This document shows, in pieces, positions 8,064 through 15,657 of a DNA stretch of 15,881 nt. The stretch is from Candidatus Aegiribacteria sp. GTDB taxonomy: Bacteria; Fermentibacterota; Fermentibacteria; Fermentibacterales; JCC-6. Position 1 is the first letter of the stretch. The number at the start of each line of letters is the position of its first letter. The translations under genes and the position numbers were made by a program. The notes under the pieces are model-generated. The model did not search any database. It was not told the origin of the DNA and saw nothing but the letters and a program-made list of their open reading frames with translations. The DNA lies in NCBI GenBank assembly GCA_030642525.1, contig DAOWNO010000018.1, positions 1 through 15,881 of the forward strand, read 5' to 3'.

Positions 8064-9242
8064 TCATTCCTCTCTTCCGGATACGGCTGCTGCTGTATAT
8101 GCCGCAAGCGGGTGTTCGAACGGAAGCCTTTCAAGCATCAGGTATCTGAGTTCGCGCGATCTCCGTGCCGGAGTTGGCAGAAGCAGAACTTTTCTCCACC
8201 ACCCTATCAGCTTTCCAACATCCATGATATAGGGCATGAGATCAAAACCACCCTGAACATCCTGCAAATTTTCAACGAATCTATCGAACGTAAATGATAT
8301 CCTCTCCAGATCTGTCATCAAACCTTTCGAAGCGCCCTCGGTAACAGCAGCGCTCATCTTCTCCATAAGCTCTTCTGCTTTCATTCCCGCAGACCATGGA
8401 AGATGATGAAATTCGCCAAGCAGCTTCCAGGCTGCCCTGTCATTCCCAAGTTCACCAGGCCAGCAGTTTTCAATTCCCGACGCAAGGAGAATTTCATGAA
8501 CCGCATGAAGAGCTACTGGAAAACAGGACGACGGATTCAAAAGATATGAGTGTCTTCCAGGTATTCTGTCGACGAGTCCTCCAAGAAATATTCTCCTGAG
8601 AGTATAATCATCCGCCAGAAGGTTATCCCAGAGAATCGGCTGCCTCCCCAGCAGTTCCTCAGTTCGAACGAGAGAAGTGGAATCCAGCTTTCTTGAAATG
8701 ACAGCGTCACCGGTCCAGAAAAGATTCCATCTCTCAGGAAGATTATCCTTCAGGAAATGGAGATACTCTTCTCCATCAAGCATTTCCATAAGCTCAACAC
8801 AGTAGACCGATGGACACATATAAACCTGGCAACCGAAATCAGCCAGTGCTTTTTCCGCTAATTCAATTTGTCGAAATGCCAGTTCAGGATCAGCTTTATC
8901 AGGAACATCGTCAAAGAGAAGACAGATTCCGAAAGCTCCGGCTGAAAGTGCCTTATCTGCCTTTTTCCGAATAAACTCAGCATCATCATCCGTGAACTGC
9001 CATGGACTTATTCCGAAGATGAACCTGACACCGGCCTGCCTGGATTTTCGAATGTTTGCGGCAAGAGCTTCGAAGTGGCCACAAGCGTATTCCTGCCGCC
9101 ATTTCAGCCTGTGATAAGGATCATTCTTGGGCGCGTACATGTACACAGGATCATCAAGCATGGCCAGGTAGCTGATAATTGTATCTCTCTCTTTCGACGT
9201 ATAGGGCCTGCCGTAAAAGCCCTCAACAACTCCGCGAATCAT
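8064..9242 (-). CDS. GH84 beta-N-acetylglucosaminidase (protein O-GlcNAcase-like), cytoplasmic
   Basis: 392 residues from ATG 9242 with a strong GGGAAGAGGG Shine-Dalgarno. The protein opens at once with the GH84 strand-one motif (residues 3-13, GVVEGFYGRPY) and has no signal peptide, so it is probably cytoplasmic. Family landmarks follow in order: YAPKNDPYHR at 36-45, the catalytic aspartate pair D111-D112 in 'LLFDDV' (substrate-assisted hydrolysis through the GlcNAc acetamido group), 'FWTG' at 175-178, 'WDN' at 205-207 with 'ADDY' at 210-213, and 'LLNPSS' at 234-239. Residues about 245-392 are helical and make a short C-terminal domain. It removes beta-linked GlcNAc from glycans or glycoproteins; the natural substrate cannot be read from sequence. 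TGA is followed by a single A and then the ATG of the ThyX-like gene, so the two are likely co-transcribed and translationally coupled. Confidence 0.9.
   Translation of the reverse strand: MIRGVVEGFYGRPYTSKERDTIISYLAMLDDPVYMYAPKNDPYHRLKWRQEYACGHFEALAANIRKSRQAGVRFIFGISPWQFTDDDAEFIRKKADKALSAGAFGICLLFDDVPDKADPELAFRQIELAEKALADFGCQVYMCPSVYCVELMEMLDGEEYLHFLKDNLPERWNLFWTGDAVISRKLDSTSLVRTEELLGRQPILWDNLLADDYTLRRIFLGGLVDRIPGRHSYLLNPSSCFPVALHAVHEILLASGIENCWPGELGNDRAAWKLLGEFHHLPWSAGMKAEELMEKMSAAVTEGASKGLMTDLERISFTFDRFVENLQDVQGGFDLMPYIMDVGKLIGWWRKVLLLPTPARRSRELRYLMLERLPFEHPLAAYTAAAVSGREE
8069..8073 (-). promoter_or_regulatory. Shine-Dalgarno fixing the ThyX-like start
   Basis: AGAGG on the minus strand, 6 bases before ATG 8062, lies inside the last codons of the GH84 gene. 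It supports the short 437-residue form over the start at 8134. Confidence 0.65.
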
Positions 9243-9265
9243 GCCCTCTTCCCATCCTGTAATCG

Positions 9266-9294
9266 TTGACTTTTAACATTCCTTTTCCTAGCTT
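9266..9294 (+). promoter_or_regulatory. Predicted promoter of ftcD-tkt
   Basis: TTGACT (9266-9271), 17 bases, then TAGCTT (9289-9294, three matches to TATAAT). It lies in the 115-bp divergent region between the GH84 gene and ftcD, about 57 bases before the ATG. The -35 equals those at 3735-3740 and 3779-3784. The -10 is weak. No equally good pair was seen for the minus-strand genes here. Confidence 0.35.
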
Positions 9295-9357
9295 TGATGC
9301 TTGAATCTACAGTAATTTGCCCTTCTCTGAAATGCCTTCATGTATTGAGAGGATCAT

Positions 9358-11064
9358 ATGCCCCGAAAGATAGTAGAATCTGTTCCAAATATCTCTGAGG
9401 GACAGAACATGGATCTGATAAACGAAGTTGTAAAAGCAGCAAACTCCATAAGCGGAGCAAAGGTTCTTGATGTTGACCCTGGTGCAGCAACAAACAGAAC
9501 CGTCATAACCATTGCGGGTACTCCGGATGCGGTCATGCAGGCTTCATTCGAGTTAATAAAAAAAGCCGGTGAATTGATCGACATGAGTAAGCAGACAGGG
9601 GAACATCCTCGACACGGAGCAACTGATGTCTGTCCATTCGTTCCTGTTTCAGGTGTTACCATGGAGGAATGCGCGGAATTAGCCAGAAGACTTGGCAAGC
9701 GAGTCGGCGAGGAGCTTTTAATTCCGGTTTACCTCTACGAAAAAGCCGCATCAAAACCTGAATGGGAAAAGCTGCCCAACATTCGTGAGGGAGAATATGA
9801 GGCGCTTCCGGACAAACTTGGCAAACCGGAATGGACACCGGATTTCGGTCCGAATGAATGGAACGAGAGAGTTGCCAGAACAGGTGTCTGCACGATAGGA
9901 GCAAGAAATTTCCTTATTGCCTACAACGTGAACCTGAACACAAAAGATCCCGGTGTAGCCCGTGATATCGGCCTTACTATCCGTGATACCGGAAGATTCA
10001 AAAGAAACGATAACTGGAAGTTCGTCAGAGACGAAAAAGGAAATAAAGTGAATCAGCCCGGAAAGCTCCAGTACTGCAAGGCAACAGGCTGGTATATAAA
10101 AGAATATGATACCGCTCAGGTTACGATGAATCTCACCGACCTTTCTGTTACTCCTCTACATGCCGGATTCGAAGCGGTAATTGAAGAAGCGGAAAAACTC
10201 GGCACACGAGTAACAGGATCGGAAGTGGTGGGGCTCCTCCCTCTATCATCACTGCTGGAAGCGGGAAGATTCTATCTTGAAAAGCAGGATTCGGGTCTGT
10301 CCTCTGTTGGAAGACAGGGAAAAACTACCGGTATACCGGAAAAGGAACTGATAGAGATCGCGATAAAATCGATGGGTCTTCGGGATGTAGCTCCATTCAG
10401 ACCGGAAGAAAAAATTATCGAGTACATAGTCTCTGAAAAAGAAGTGGACCTTTCAGGAATGGCCTGCCGCGATTTTGCGGACGAACTCTCAACTGACTCC
10501 CCCGCTCCCGGTGGAGGCTCAGCTGCTGCCCTTATTGGTGCGATTGGCGCTTCTCTGAACGCGATGGTGGCGAATCTCACAGTTAAAAACAGGAAATACC
10601 GCAAAGACTGGGATCATATGCGAAGAATCGCGCCTGCGGCTCAATCTATAAAAGATGATCTTCTGAACGCGATCGACGATGACACTATTGCCTTCAATGA
10701 ATGGATGACTGCTGCGAAGCAGGATGGTGATGTGCAGGAGGCAGTAAAAAGCGCCATTGCGGTTCCTCTCAGAGTTCTACTGCAATGCCCTCTCATTATA
10801 GAAATGGCATCGGATCTTGAAGAGAAAGGTATGCAGGCGTCTGTTTCCGATGCCGGTGTAGCCGCTGCTGCTGCCAGGGCGACTGCGGTAAGCGCTTACT
10901 ACAATGTGCTGATAAATCTGGGAGAGCTTGAGGATTCCTCATTCTCAAATGACACCAGACAGAGGGCTGAAAAATGCCTGAAAGATGTGCTTGAAACCTC
11001 AGATGCAGTTTTTATTAAGATCAGGAAAAAGCTCCTGGCAAAACTGGAAGGTAATAACTCTTGA
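9358..11064 (+). CDS. ftcD: Bifunctional formimidoyltransferase-cyclodeaminase
   Basis: 568 residues, full length for the fused enzyme, from ATG with GAGAGGA at 9347-9353. The N-terminal formiminotransferase moves the formimino group of N-formimino-L-glutamate to THF. The C-terminal cyclodeaminase then releases ammonia to give 5,10-methenyl-THF. Visible evidence: the opening 'KIVESVPNISEG', the active-site stretch G81-E-H83-P-R-H86-G-A-T-D90 (H83 corresponds to the catalytic histidine), 'YNVNL' at 189-193, and the cyclodeaminase loop D380-S-P-A-P-G-G-G-S388 followed by a helical C-terminal domain. The route is the end of histidine degradation or a folate one-carbon supply; no other histidine-degradation (hut) gene is in the window. 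It leads an operon with the transketolase and diverges from a ThyX-like gene, another folate enzyme. Confidence 0.95.
   Translation: MPRKIVESVPNISEGQNMDLINEVVKAANSISGAKVLDVDPGAATNRTVITIAGTPDAVMQASFELIKKAGELIDMSKQTGEHPRHGATDVCPFVPVSGVTMEECAELARRLGKRVGEELLIPVYLYEKAASKPEWEKLPNIREGEYEALPDKLGKPEWTPDFGPNEWNERVARTGVCTIGARNFLIAYNVNLNTKDPGVARDIGLTIRDTGRFKRNDNWKFVRDEKGNKVNQPGKLQYCKATGWYIKEYDTAQVTMNLTDLSVTPLHAGFEAVIEEAEKLGTRVTGSEVVGLLPLSSLLEAGRFYLEKQDSGLSSVGRQGKTTGIPEKELIEIAIKSMGLRDVAPFRPEEKIIEYIVSEKEVDLSGMACRDFADELSTDSPAPGGGSAAALIGAIGASLNAMVANLTVKNRKYRKDWDHMRRIAPAAQSIKDDLLNAIDDDTIAFNEWMTAAKQDGDVQEAVKSAIAVPLRVLLQCPLIIEMASDLEEKGMQASVSDAGVAAAAARATAVSAYYNVLINLGELEDSSFSNDTRQRAEKCLKDVLETSDAVFIKIRKKLLAKLEGNNS
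11046..11063 (+). promoter_or_regulatory. Shine-Dalgarno and TTG start overlapping the ftcD stop
   Basis: GGAAGG (11046-11051) is followed 9 bases later by TTG (11061-11063). The TTG shares two bases with the ftcD stop TGA (11062-11064), giving a TTGA overlap. This decides the transketolase start and implies translational coupling. Confidence 0.7.
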
Positions 11065-12986
11065 GCAGTATAGACCGCACACTGTTTAAACCACTTGAAC
11101 TCTCCGGCGATATTCGGAGAAACCTTGAGGATTTCTGCAGAAACGCCCGAGGAGATATCCTCAGGATGACAACACTCGCGGGAAGCGGTCATCCGGGCGG
11201 ATCGATGTCATCCCTTGAGATTTTCGCCCTGCTCTGGTCTCAGGCAAATGTTGATCCCTGTTCGCCCCTGAAGGATGGGAGAGACAGGATAATCGTAAGC
11301 CACGGTCATACATCACCTGCTGTATACGCAACACTGGGAAGACTGGGCTTCTTTGATCTGGAAAGAGCAGTCTCCACTTTCAGGAAGGCCGGCAGCTCTT
11401 TCGAAGGGCATATTGAAAGATCTGTTCCCGGTGTGGAACTTACAACAGGCAATCTCGGGCAGGGTGTTTCCGCCGCTGCGGGAATGGCCATTGCAGACAG
11501 ATCGAGAGGAATCCACAATCAGGTCTGGGTTGTGACAGGAGATGGAGAACACCAGAAGGGTCAGATAGCAGAAGCCAGAAGATTCATCAGAGCGTATGGA
11601 CTCAATAACATAACTGTTGTTGTTGACTGCAACGGCCTGCAGATATGCGGCCGAACGGACAGGGTGATGTATACGGATATTGCGAGCGAATACCGCGCCG
11701 ACGGCTGGGACGTTACTGAAGTAGACGGGCACAGTCTTTCAGCTCTGTACAGGGCTCTCAAACCGGAAATTTCACCCAGGGCTCCAAGGCTCGTTATAGC
11801 CATGACCGTAATGGGCAAAGGTATCTCTTTCATGGAGAACGATTCTCAATATCACGGAAAAGCCCTCACCCGCGAACAGCTTGCATCGGCCCTTGCTGAA
11901 CTTAATCTGACTAATGATCTCGATGAGCTTGAAAAGCTCAGAAACAGCAAATGGAAAAGCAAAGGAGATTTCAATCTCAGGCTTCCTTACTGCATTCTTG
12001 ATCTTGAGGGAACACCTATCATCTACCCGGCTGATCACAAAGAAGATAACAGAAGCGCATTTGGCGCTGCGCTTATGTCGCTCGCAAAGATGAACCCGGA
12101 CAATTTGCCTCTGGTCTTCGATTGCGATCTTGAAGGGTCAGTCAAGACAAATAACTTCAAAATTGAGTACGGAGATCATTTTTTTCAGTCCGGGATAATG
12201 GAACACAATACTGCTACAGCGTCAGGTGCGGCTTCCATTGCGGACAAGGTTGTGTTCTGGGCTGATTTCGGCGTCTTCGCCATTGATGAAACATACAATC
12301 AGCACAGGCTCAATGATATCAACATGACGAATCTCAAGGTCATCGCTACACACTGCGGTCTGGATGTCGGAATGGACGGGAAAACCCACCATTGCATCAA
12401 GTACATCGGTCTGATAAGAACACTTCATAACTGCAATACTGTGGTTCCGGCTGATCCCAACCAGACCGACAGAGTAATAAGATTCGCAGCTACTCATCCC
12501 GGCAACTTCTTCATAGCCATGGGACGTTCGAAGCTGCCTGTCATAACCGATGAAAACGGAGAGCCTTTCTTCGGAAAGAATTACAGATTCGTATTCGGTC
12601 AGCATGATCATATCAGAAAGGGTTCTGACGTAGCTATCGCAGCTATGGGAAACATGGTTTTCCGGGCTCTTGAAGCAAGAGAGATACTTCGAGAAAAGGA
12701 TGTGTCCGCAGCCGTGTACGCAGTCAGCTGCCCTCTCTGTATCAGCCCCCGTTTACTGAAAGAACTTATGGACTACAGACTTGTTCTGACATACGAAGAC
12801 CACGATGCTGATTCTGGAATGGGCGCCGGAATGGCTCTTGCTTTCTCAAACATGGAGAACACTCCTCCCCTTCTCCGGGCGGGGGTCACCTTTTACGGAG
12901 GGTCAGGAGCACCGGAAGATCTTTACAGAATGCAGGAACTGCTGCCGCAGCAGATCGCAGACAGAATTCTCCGGGAACTATCCTGA
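11061..12986 (+). CDS. tkt: Transketolase
   Basis: 641 residues from TTG. It transfers two-carbon ketol units between sugar phosphates with thiamine diphosphate (ThDP) in the non-oxidative pentose phosphate pathway, supplying ribose-5-phosphate and erythrose-4-phosphate. The N-terminal ThDP domain shows 'SGHPGGSMS' (H44), 'HGH' at 81-83 and the cofactor motif G160-D-G-E..N191. The pyrimidine-binding domain has E381 in 'GIMEHNTATASGAA', the expected cofactor-activating glutamate. Common transketolases read G-(V/I)-R-E-H there, so an Arg is Met. 'GMDGKTHH' holds the expected phosphate-binding histidine, and 'GRSKL' holds the matching arginine. A C-terminal transketolase domain completes the chain at normal length. 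The neighbour ftcD overlaps its start by 4 bp; the shared theme may be nucleotide precursor supply, which is inference. Confidence 0.93.
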   Translation: MSSIDRTLFKPLELSGDIRRNLEDFCRNARGDILRMTTLAGSGHPGGSMSSLEIFALLWSQANVDPCSPLKDGRDRIIVSHGHTSPAVYATLGRLGFFDLERAVSTFRKAGSSFEGHIERSVPGVELTTGNLGQGVSAAAGMAIADRSRGIHNQVWVVTGDGEHQKGQIAEARRFIRAYGLNNITVVVDCNGLQICGRTDRVMYTDIASEYRADGWDVTEVDGHSLSALYRALKPEISPRAPRLVIAMTVMGKGISFMENDSQYHGKALTREQLASALAELNLTNDLDELEKLRNSKWKSKGDFNLRLPYCILDLEGTPIIYPADHKEDNRSAFGAALMSLAKMNPDNLPLVFDCDLEGSVKTNNFKIEYGDHFFQSGIMEHNTATASGAASIADKVVFWADFGVFAIDETYNQHRLNDINMTNLKVIATHCGLDVGMDGKTHHCIKYIGLIRTLHNCNTVVPADPNQTDRVIRFAATHPGNFFIAMGRSKLPVITDENGEPFFGKNYRFVFGQHDHIRKGSDVAIAAMGNMVFRALEAREILREKDVSAAVYAVSCPLCISPRLLKELMDYRLVLTYEDHDADSGMGAGMALAFSNMENTPPLLRAGVTFYGGSGAPEDLYRMQELLPQQIADRILRELS

Positions 12987-13191
12987 CAATGTATGCTTCG
13001 CCCCCAGATGGATAACACGGCTCATTGCCGATATACTGTTCCATTCCATTTCGATCCGTTTAGTCTGATAAATACTCCCGCATCCCATAATTCTTCAGCT
13101 AAGGAATCCTCCCTCCTGACGGGGAGCAGACCGTTGCATAAGAAGGGATTGAGGTACGATCAGTGCTCGGATTACTTTTACCCTACGGGAA
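12987..13191. other. Non-coding stretch after tkt
   Basis: I see no gene, RNA or clear terminator here. Two short GC stems (13018-13030 and 13109-13126) lack a following T-run. The stretch marks the boundary between the metabolic operon and the accessory right end. Confidence 0.4.
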
Positions 13192-13282
13192 ATTGGTGGA
13201 TTATCGGTAGATTCGGTCCGGTCGCCGGAATAACTGTGATCGGTCGATTAGCACACACCAATCGGTCAATTATCGGTCGATT
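13192..13282. repeat. Cluster of imperfect 11-bp repeats (consensus ATCGGTCGATT)
   Basis: Copies: ATTGGTGGATT 13192-13202, ATCGGTAGATT 13203-13213, ATCGGTCGATT 13239-13249, ATCGGTCAATT 13261-13271 and ATCGGTCGATT 13272-13282. The first two and the last two are directly adjacent. The third and fourth start 22 bases apart (two units). The array overlaps the recovered stop codon of the broken DUF4062/RecG-like gene. It may be a remnant of an expanded 3' end of that gene or a protein-binding array. Confidence 0.6.
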
Positions 13283-14643
13283 CCTGCTCCGGCGCAGGGA
13301 CGTACTTGGTGCCCCGCCCTTTCCCTACCCGCGAGAGCAGGCCGAGTTCTACAAGGTATGCGAAATCCCGGCGTGCCGTATCCTTCACTACGTCGAACTC
13401 CTTAAGGCACCAACTCGTGGTAACAGATCCACTCTCGACCGCCTCATGAAGAATCGCATGCTGCCCGTACCCCGATCTTCCATGGCATCAAGCCAGGCCA
13501 AGCCCTGAGCAAGGAGCGGGTTCCGAGACCGGGACCGGCCCCTGCCCCACTCGCGATCCGGGTCAGGCTTTGTCCGCCGGCAGGCAGACCGGGACTCTTG
13601 ACGACTACCCGATTGTGGAATACCTCGAATGTCACCTTCACACCGCTTTCGCGATAGTCGCGGTGTGCGATAGCATTAACGAGAGCCTCGCGCAAAGCCG
13701 TCTCTGGGTACTCGTCAACCCGTACTCGACGCAACCCTACCACCCGCATCGGGTGCCGCGTGTTGCGTTGGACGAAGCGAACAGCATTATCCAGAACACT
13801 GGTTACGGGGCCACGAAGGAATTCGTAGTCGTCGGCCCGAGCCGTGCGTTCGTTACCGACGTACGCATCTATCTGGATGCGGGTATGAGGAAATACCTTC
13901 GATGGATCAGACGCAAGGAGAAGAACGCCTGCGGCTGCTGCAAAATGCTTTTTCGTTTCAGGATCAAACCAGAGATATCCGCGATCGACAAGTTGCTTAC
14001 GCACGTCTTCGTCTGACAAAGCATTCATGCTCACCTCTTCAGTCGCAGTCATCATAGTTCGAGCTATATCCTTATCCAACTCGTCCCACTCTACAACGTC
14101 AAGTCGTTGCCTATCAAAGACGTCGGCCACAGTAATGTTTTGTGTGGCGTCGCTGTTGTTTTCCTGTGTAGGTGTCACGTCGTAAACGGTTTTAATATGC
14201 TCGACCAGGCGATCCCTCACGATCTTCTGCAAATCTTCAAGAGTCTTGAATCGACTGTAAGTATGCCCATCGTGCTTGATTTCTTTGAACAGTTGCTCGG
14301 CTTCAGGTTCACGCAGGAACGATTGGTCGCCTTTAATGCATGGAAGGATCGGTATACCAAGCTCTTTCGCAAGGCGGTATTCTTCATGGGTTGCTGACAG
14401 ACCGGTATCCGGATCTGGAACCCCATATTCCTCACCAAGAATGAGAAGACATGCGTTGCATGTGCGAAGCAAGTCGAGGTAACCTTTCTTCCTGCAAGAC
14501 AATGGCGCAGGGGTGTACTCAAACAGGCGAGGCACCGTGTTTTTCTGGAGGAAGGCATCAGTCGACAGAAGGATCTGTGCGGTGATGCGCTCCTCTGCCA
14601 GTTCCTTCTGAACTGAACTGATGAATACTTTCAATCTCGCCAT
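13266..14643 (-). pseudogene. DUF4062 / RecG-like (HATPase_c_4, winged helix) regulator, frameshifted and internally deleted
   Basis: The intact frame from ATG 14643 runs 399 residues. Residues 1-165 are DUF4062-like (opening 'KVFISSVQKELAEER', 'GLSATHEEYRLAKELGIPILP'). Residues about 210-370 match the C-terminal ATPase-like part of RecG-related regulators, with 'LREALVNAIAHRDY' and 'VVVKSPGLPAGG'. The last residues do not fit the family. In the next frame the expected 'SRSRNPLLAQGLAWLDAMEDRGTG' follows, consistent with one base lost in the G-run (C-run on the plus strand) near 13540-13555. In the third frame a winged helix follows ('ILHEAVESGSVTTSWCLKEF' to 'VELGLLSRVGKGRGTKY') and stops at TGA 13266-13268. 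Between those two pieces roughly 60-80 residues usual in the family appear missing, so at least two lesions exist. The gene is GC-richer than its neighbours, suggesting transfer. Sequencing error could explain the first lesion but hardly the deletion. Confidence 0.75.
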
Positions 14644-14674
14644 GACGACAATGTTAGTAAGTATTCTATGTTCT

Positions 14675-14694
14675 GTGAGATCATTTGATTTCTC
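14675..14694. promoter_or_regulatory. Imperfect palindrome upstream of the DUF4062 gene
   Basis: Outer arms TGAGA (14675-14679) and TCTCA (14690-14694) are inverted, with an inner ATCA/TGAT pair (14679-14682 and 14685-14688 read on the plus strand). It lies 32 bp before the start at 14643. A -10-like TAGAAT is at 14668-14663 on the minus strand, but no matching -35 is seen. An operator is possible and weakly supported. The remaining bases of 14644-14804 show nothing I can name. Confidence 0.25.
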
Positions 14695-14804
14695 AGTTAA
14701 TTATTTCCTTTCTGCTCTATCGGAAAACGCTTTGAATAAGCTGCTACGATACTACAACCTACAGCAGGTGAAGCCAGCTTGATTCGATTGTTCTGCTAAT
14801 TATA

Positions 14805-15125
14805 TTACGCTTTGATCCTATAATCAAGAACATGCGGATACTTGTCCAGAAGATCAAGTAAAACCTTTGTTGATCCTGTTGGAGTTCTTTTGCCCTGCTC
14901 CCATTGTCTGACGGAAGATGAACTCACATTAAGCAATTTAGCAAAAACAGCCTGGCTCAGTTTTGTCTTTTTCCGGATTGCTTTAATATCTTCTGATGAA
15001 ATCGTAATCACTTGGAATTCGATTCCAAGTTCATCAAAGTCCTTTTTAGAGAAAGAAGACTTCAAACCAGAATTAAGCATATCCTGGACGGTTGTTCCTA
15101 TTGCCTCTCTTATTGATTTTCTCAT
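14805..15125 (-). CDS. XRE-family antitoxin of a type II toxin-antitoxin pair
   Basis: 106 residues from ATG 15125. Residues about 45-95 are a Cro/C1-type helix-turn-helix, 'KLSQAVFAKLLNVSSSSVRQWEQGKRTP', followed by 'STKVLLDLLDKYPHVL'. This is the usual C-terminal form of HigA-like antitoxins paired with RelE/HigB-type toxins. The N-terminal 40 residues are probably the toxin-wrapping segment. It should bind the toxin and repress the shared promoter. Its ATG overlaps the toxin stop by 4 bp (ATGA), giving translational coupling in the toxin-first order. The gene is AT-rich compared with the metabolic genes to its left, which fits horizontal acquisition. Confidence 0.88.
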   Translation of the reverse strand: MRKSIREAIGTTVQDMLNSGLKSSFSKKDFDELGIEFQVITISSEDIKAIRKKTKLSQAVFAKLLNVSSSSVRQWEQGKRTPTGSTKVLLDLLDKYPHVLDYRIKA

Positions 15126-15496
15126 ACCGTATCCTCCAAATCACAAAGTATTTTATCATTGATTGCTTTGCATAACTGGGAATCATTCAGATTTAGAAGA
15201 TCACTTCCCAACCTCTTAAAGAAATTCAATTCGTTTTGATCAATGTTTTCTCTTTCATTCTTTCCGAATCCATAGAGAAAAATAGCTCTATCACCTTTTT
15301 TGAAAACAACTATAGTTCTGAAACCAGATCTTTTACCGCCACCTTTGCGTTTCACTCGAAGTTTAAATAAGTGACTACCAAGATCCGCAGTCGATATTCC
15401 GTTTTCAAGATCAGATATTGACTTGATAAGAATTTCATTACTCAGATTAGCCTTCCGAGACCATTTCCTGAACCATTTGGTTGTAAGCTTCTTCAT
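15122..15496 (-). CDS. RelE/HigB-like toxin of a type II toxin-antitoxin pair
   Basis: 124 residues from ATG 15496. The core 'LFKLRVKRKGGGKRSGFRTI' then 'VVFKKGDRAIFLYGFGKNER' matches the RelE-like toxin family (PF06296 type), whose members cleave mRNA at the ribosome. Lysines and arginines around residues 47-60 and 79-81 are the expected RNA-contacting basic patch. There is no Shine-Dalgarno before the ATG. A predicted promoter places the transcript start on the ATG itself, so the mRNA may be leaderless. It is the first gene of the pair and overlaps the antitoxin by ATGA. It is full length with no visible lesion. The assignment rests on motif and order; target and activity are inferred. Confidence 0.85.
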   Translation of the reverse strand: MKKLTTKWFRKWSRKANLSNEILIKSISDLENGISTADLGSHLFKLRVKRKGGGKRSGFRTIVVFKKGDRAIFLYGFGKNERENIDQNELNFFKRLGSDLLNLNDSQLCKAINDKILCDLEDTV

Positions 15497-15502
15497 GGGT
15501 TA

Positions 15503-15531
15503 AGTATGATACAATGTGATATAGGCGTCAA
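15503..15531 (-). promoter_or_regulatory. Predicted toxin-antitoxin promoter with 10-bp direct repeat
   Basis: On the minus strand TTGACG (15531-15526), 17 bases, CATACT (15508-15503). Only six bases separate the -10 from the ATG at 15496, predicting a transcript with no 5' leader. Inside, TATCACA and TATCATA repeat with a 10-base period, i.e. on the same helical face. They are a candidate antitoxin operator. Confidence 0.45.
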
Positions 15532-15657
15532 GATATGTTTTGATTTATTGTCTTGATTGGATCGGGCGTTAAAGCAGAACTTTGCATAACCAGCACAGAT
15601 ATTACTCTGGTTCATAGCTTTGCGTTTGTGGCTGGTTTATGCCTTTGTTATCTCCTT

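Noticed and set aside
8063..8134. Longer start for the ThyX-like gene at 8134
   Set aside because: It would overlap the GH84 gene by 71 bases and add 24 residues unlike ThyX. The ATG at 8062 has a good Shine-Dalgarno and begins the recognisable protein.
13018..13030. CGGC/GCCG hairpin as a tkt terminator
   Set aside because: The stem is only four base pairs and no T-run follows on either strand.
13109..13126. CTCCC/GGGAG hairpin after tkt
   Set aside because: A five-pair stem with an 8-base loop and no T-run; too weak to call a terminator.
12993..13508. 171-codon plus-strand frame after tkt
   Set aside because: It lies antisense to the recoverable winged-helix end of the broken regulator and across the 11-bp repeats, and has no family-like sequence.
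13570..14016. 148-codon plus-strand frame
   Set aside because: It is a shadow of the conserved RecG-like segment on the minus strand, which carries the LREALVNAIAHRDY motif.
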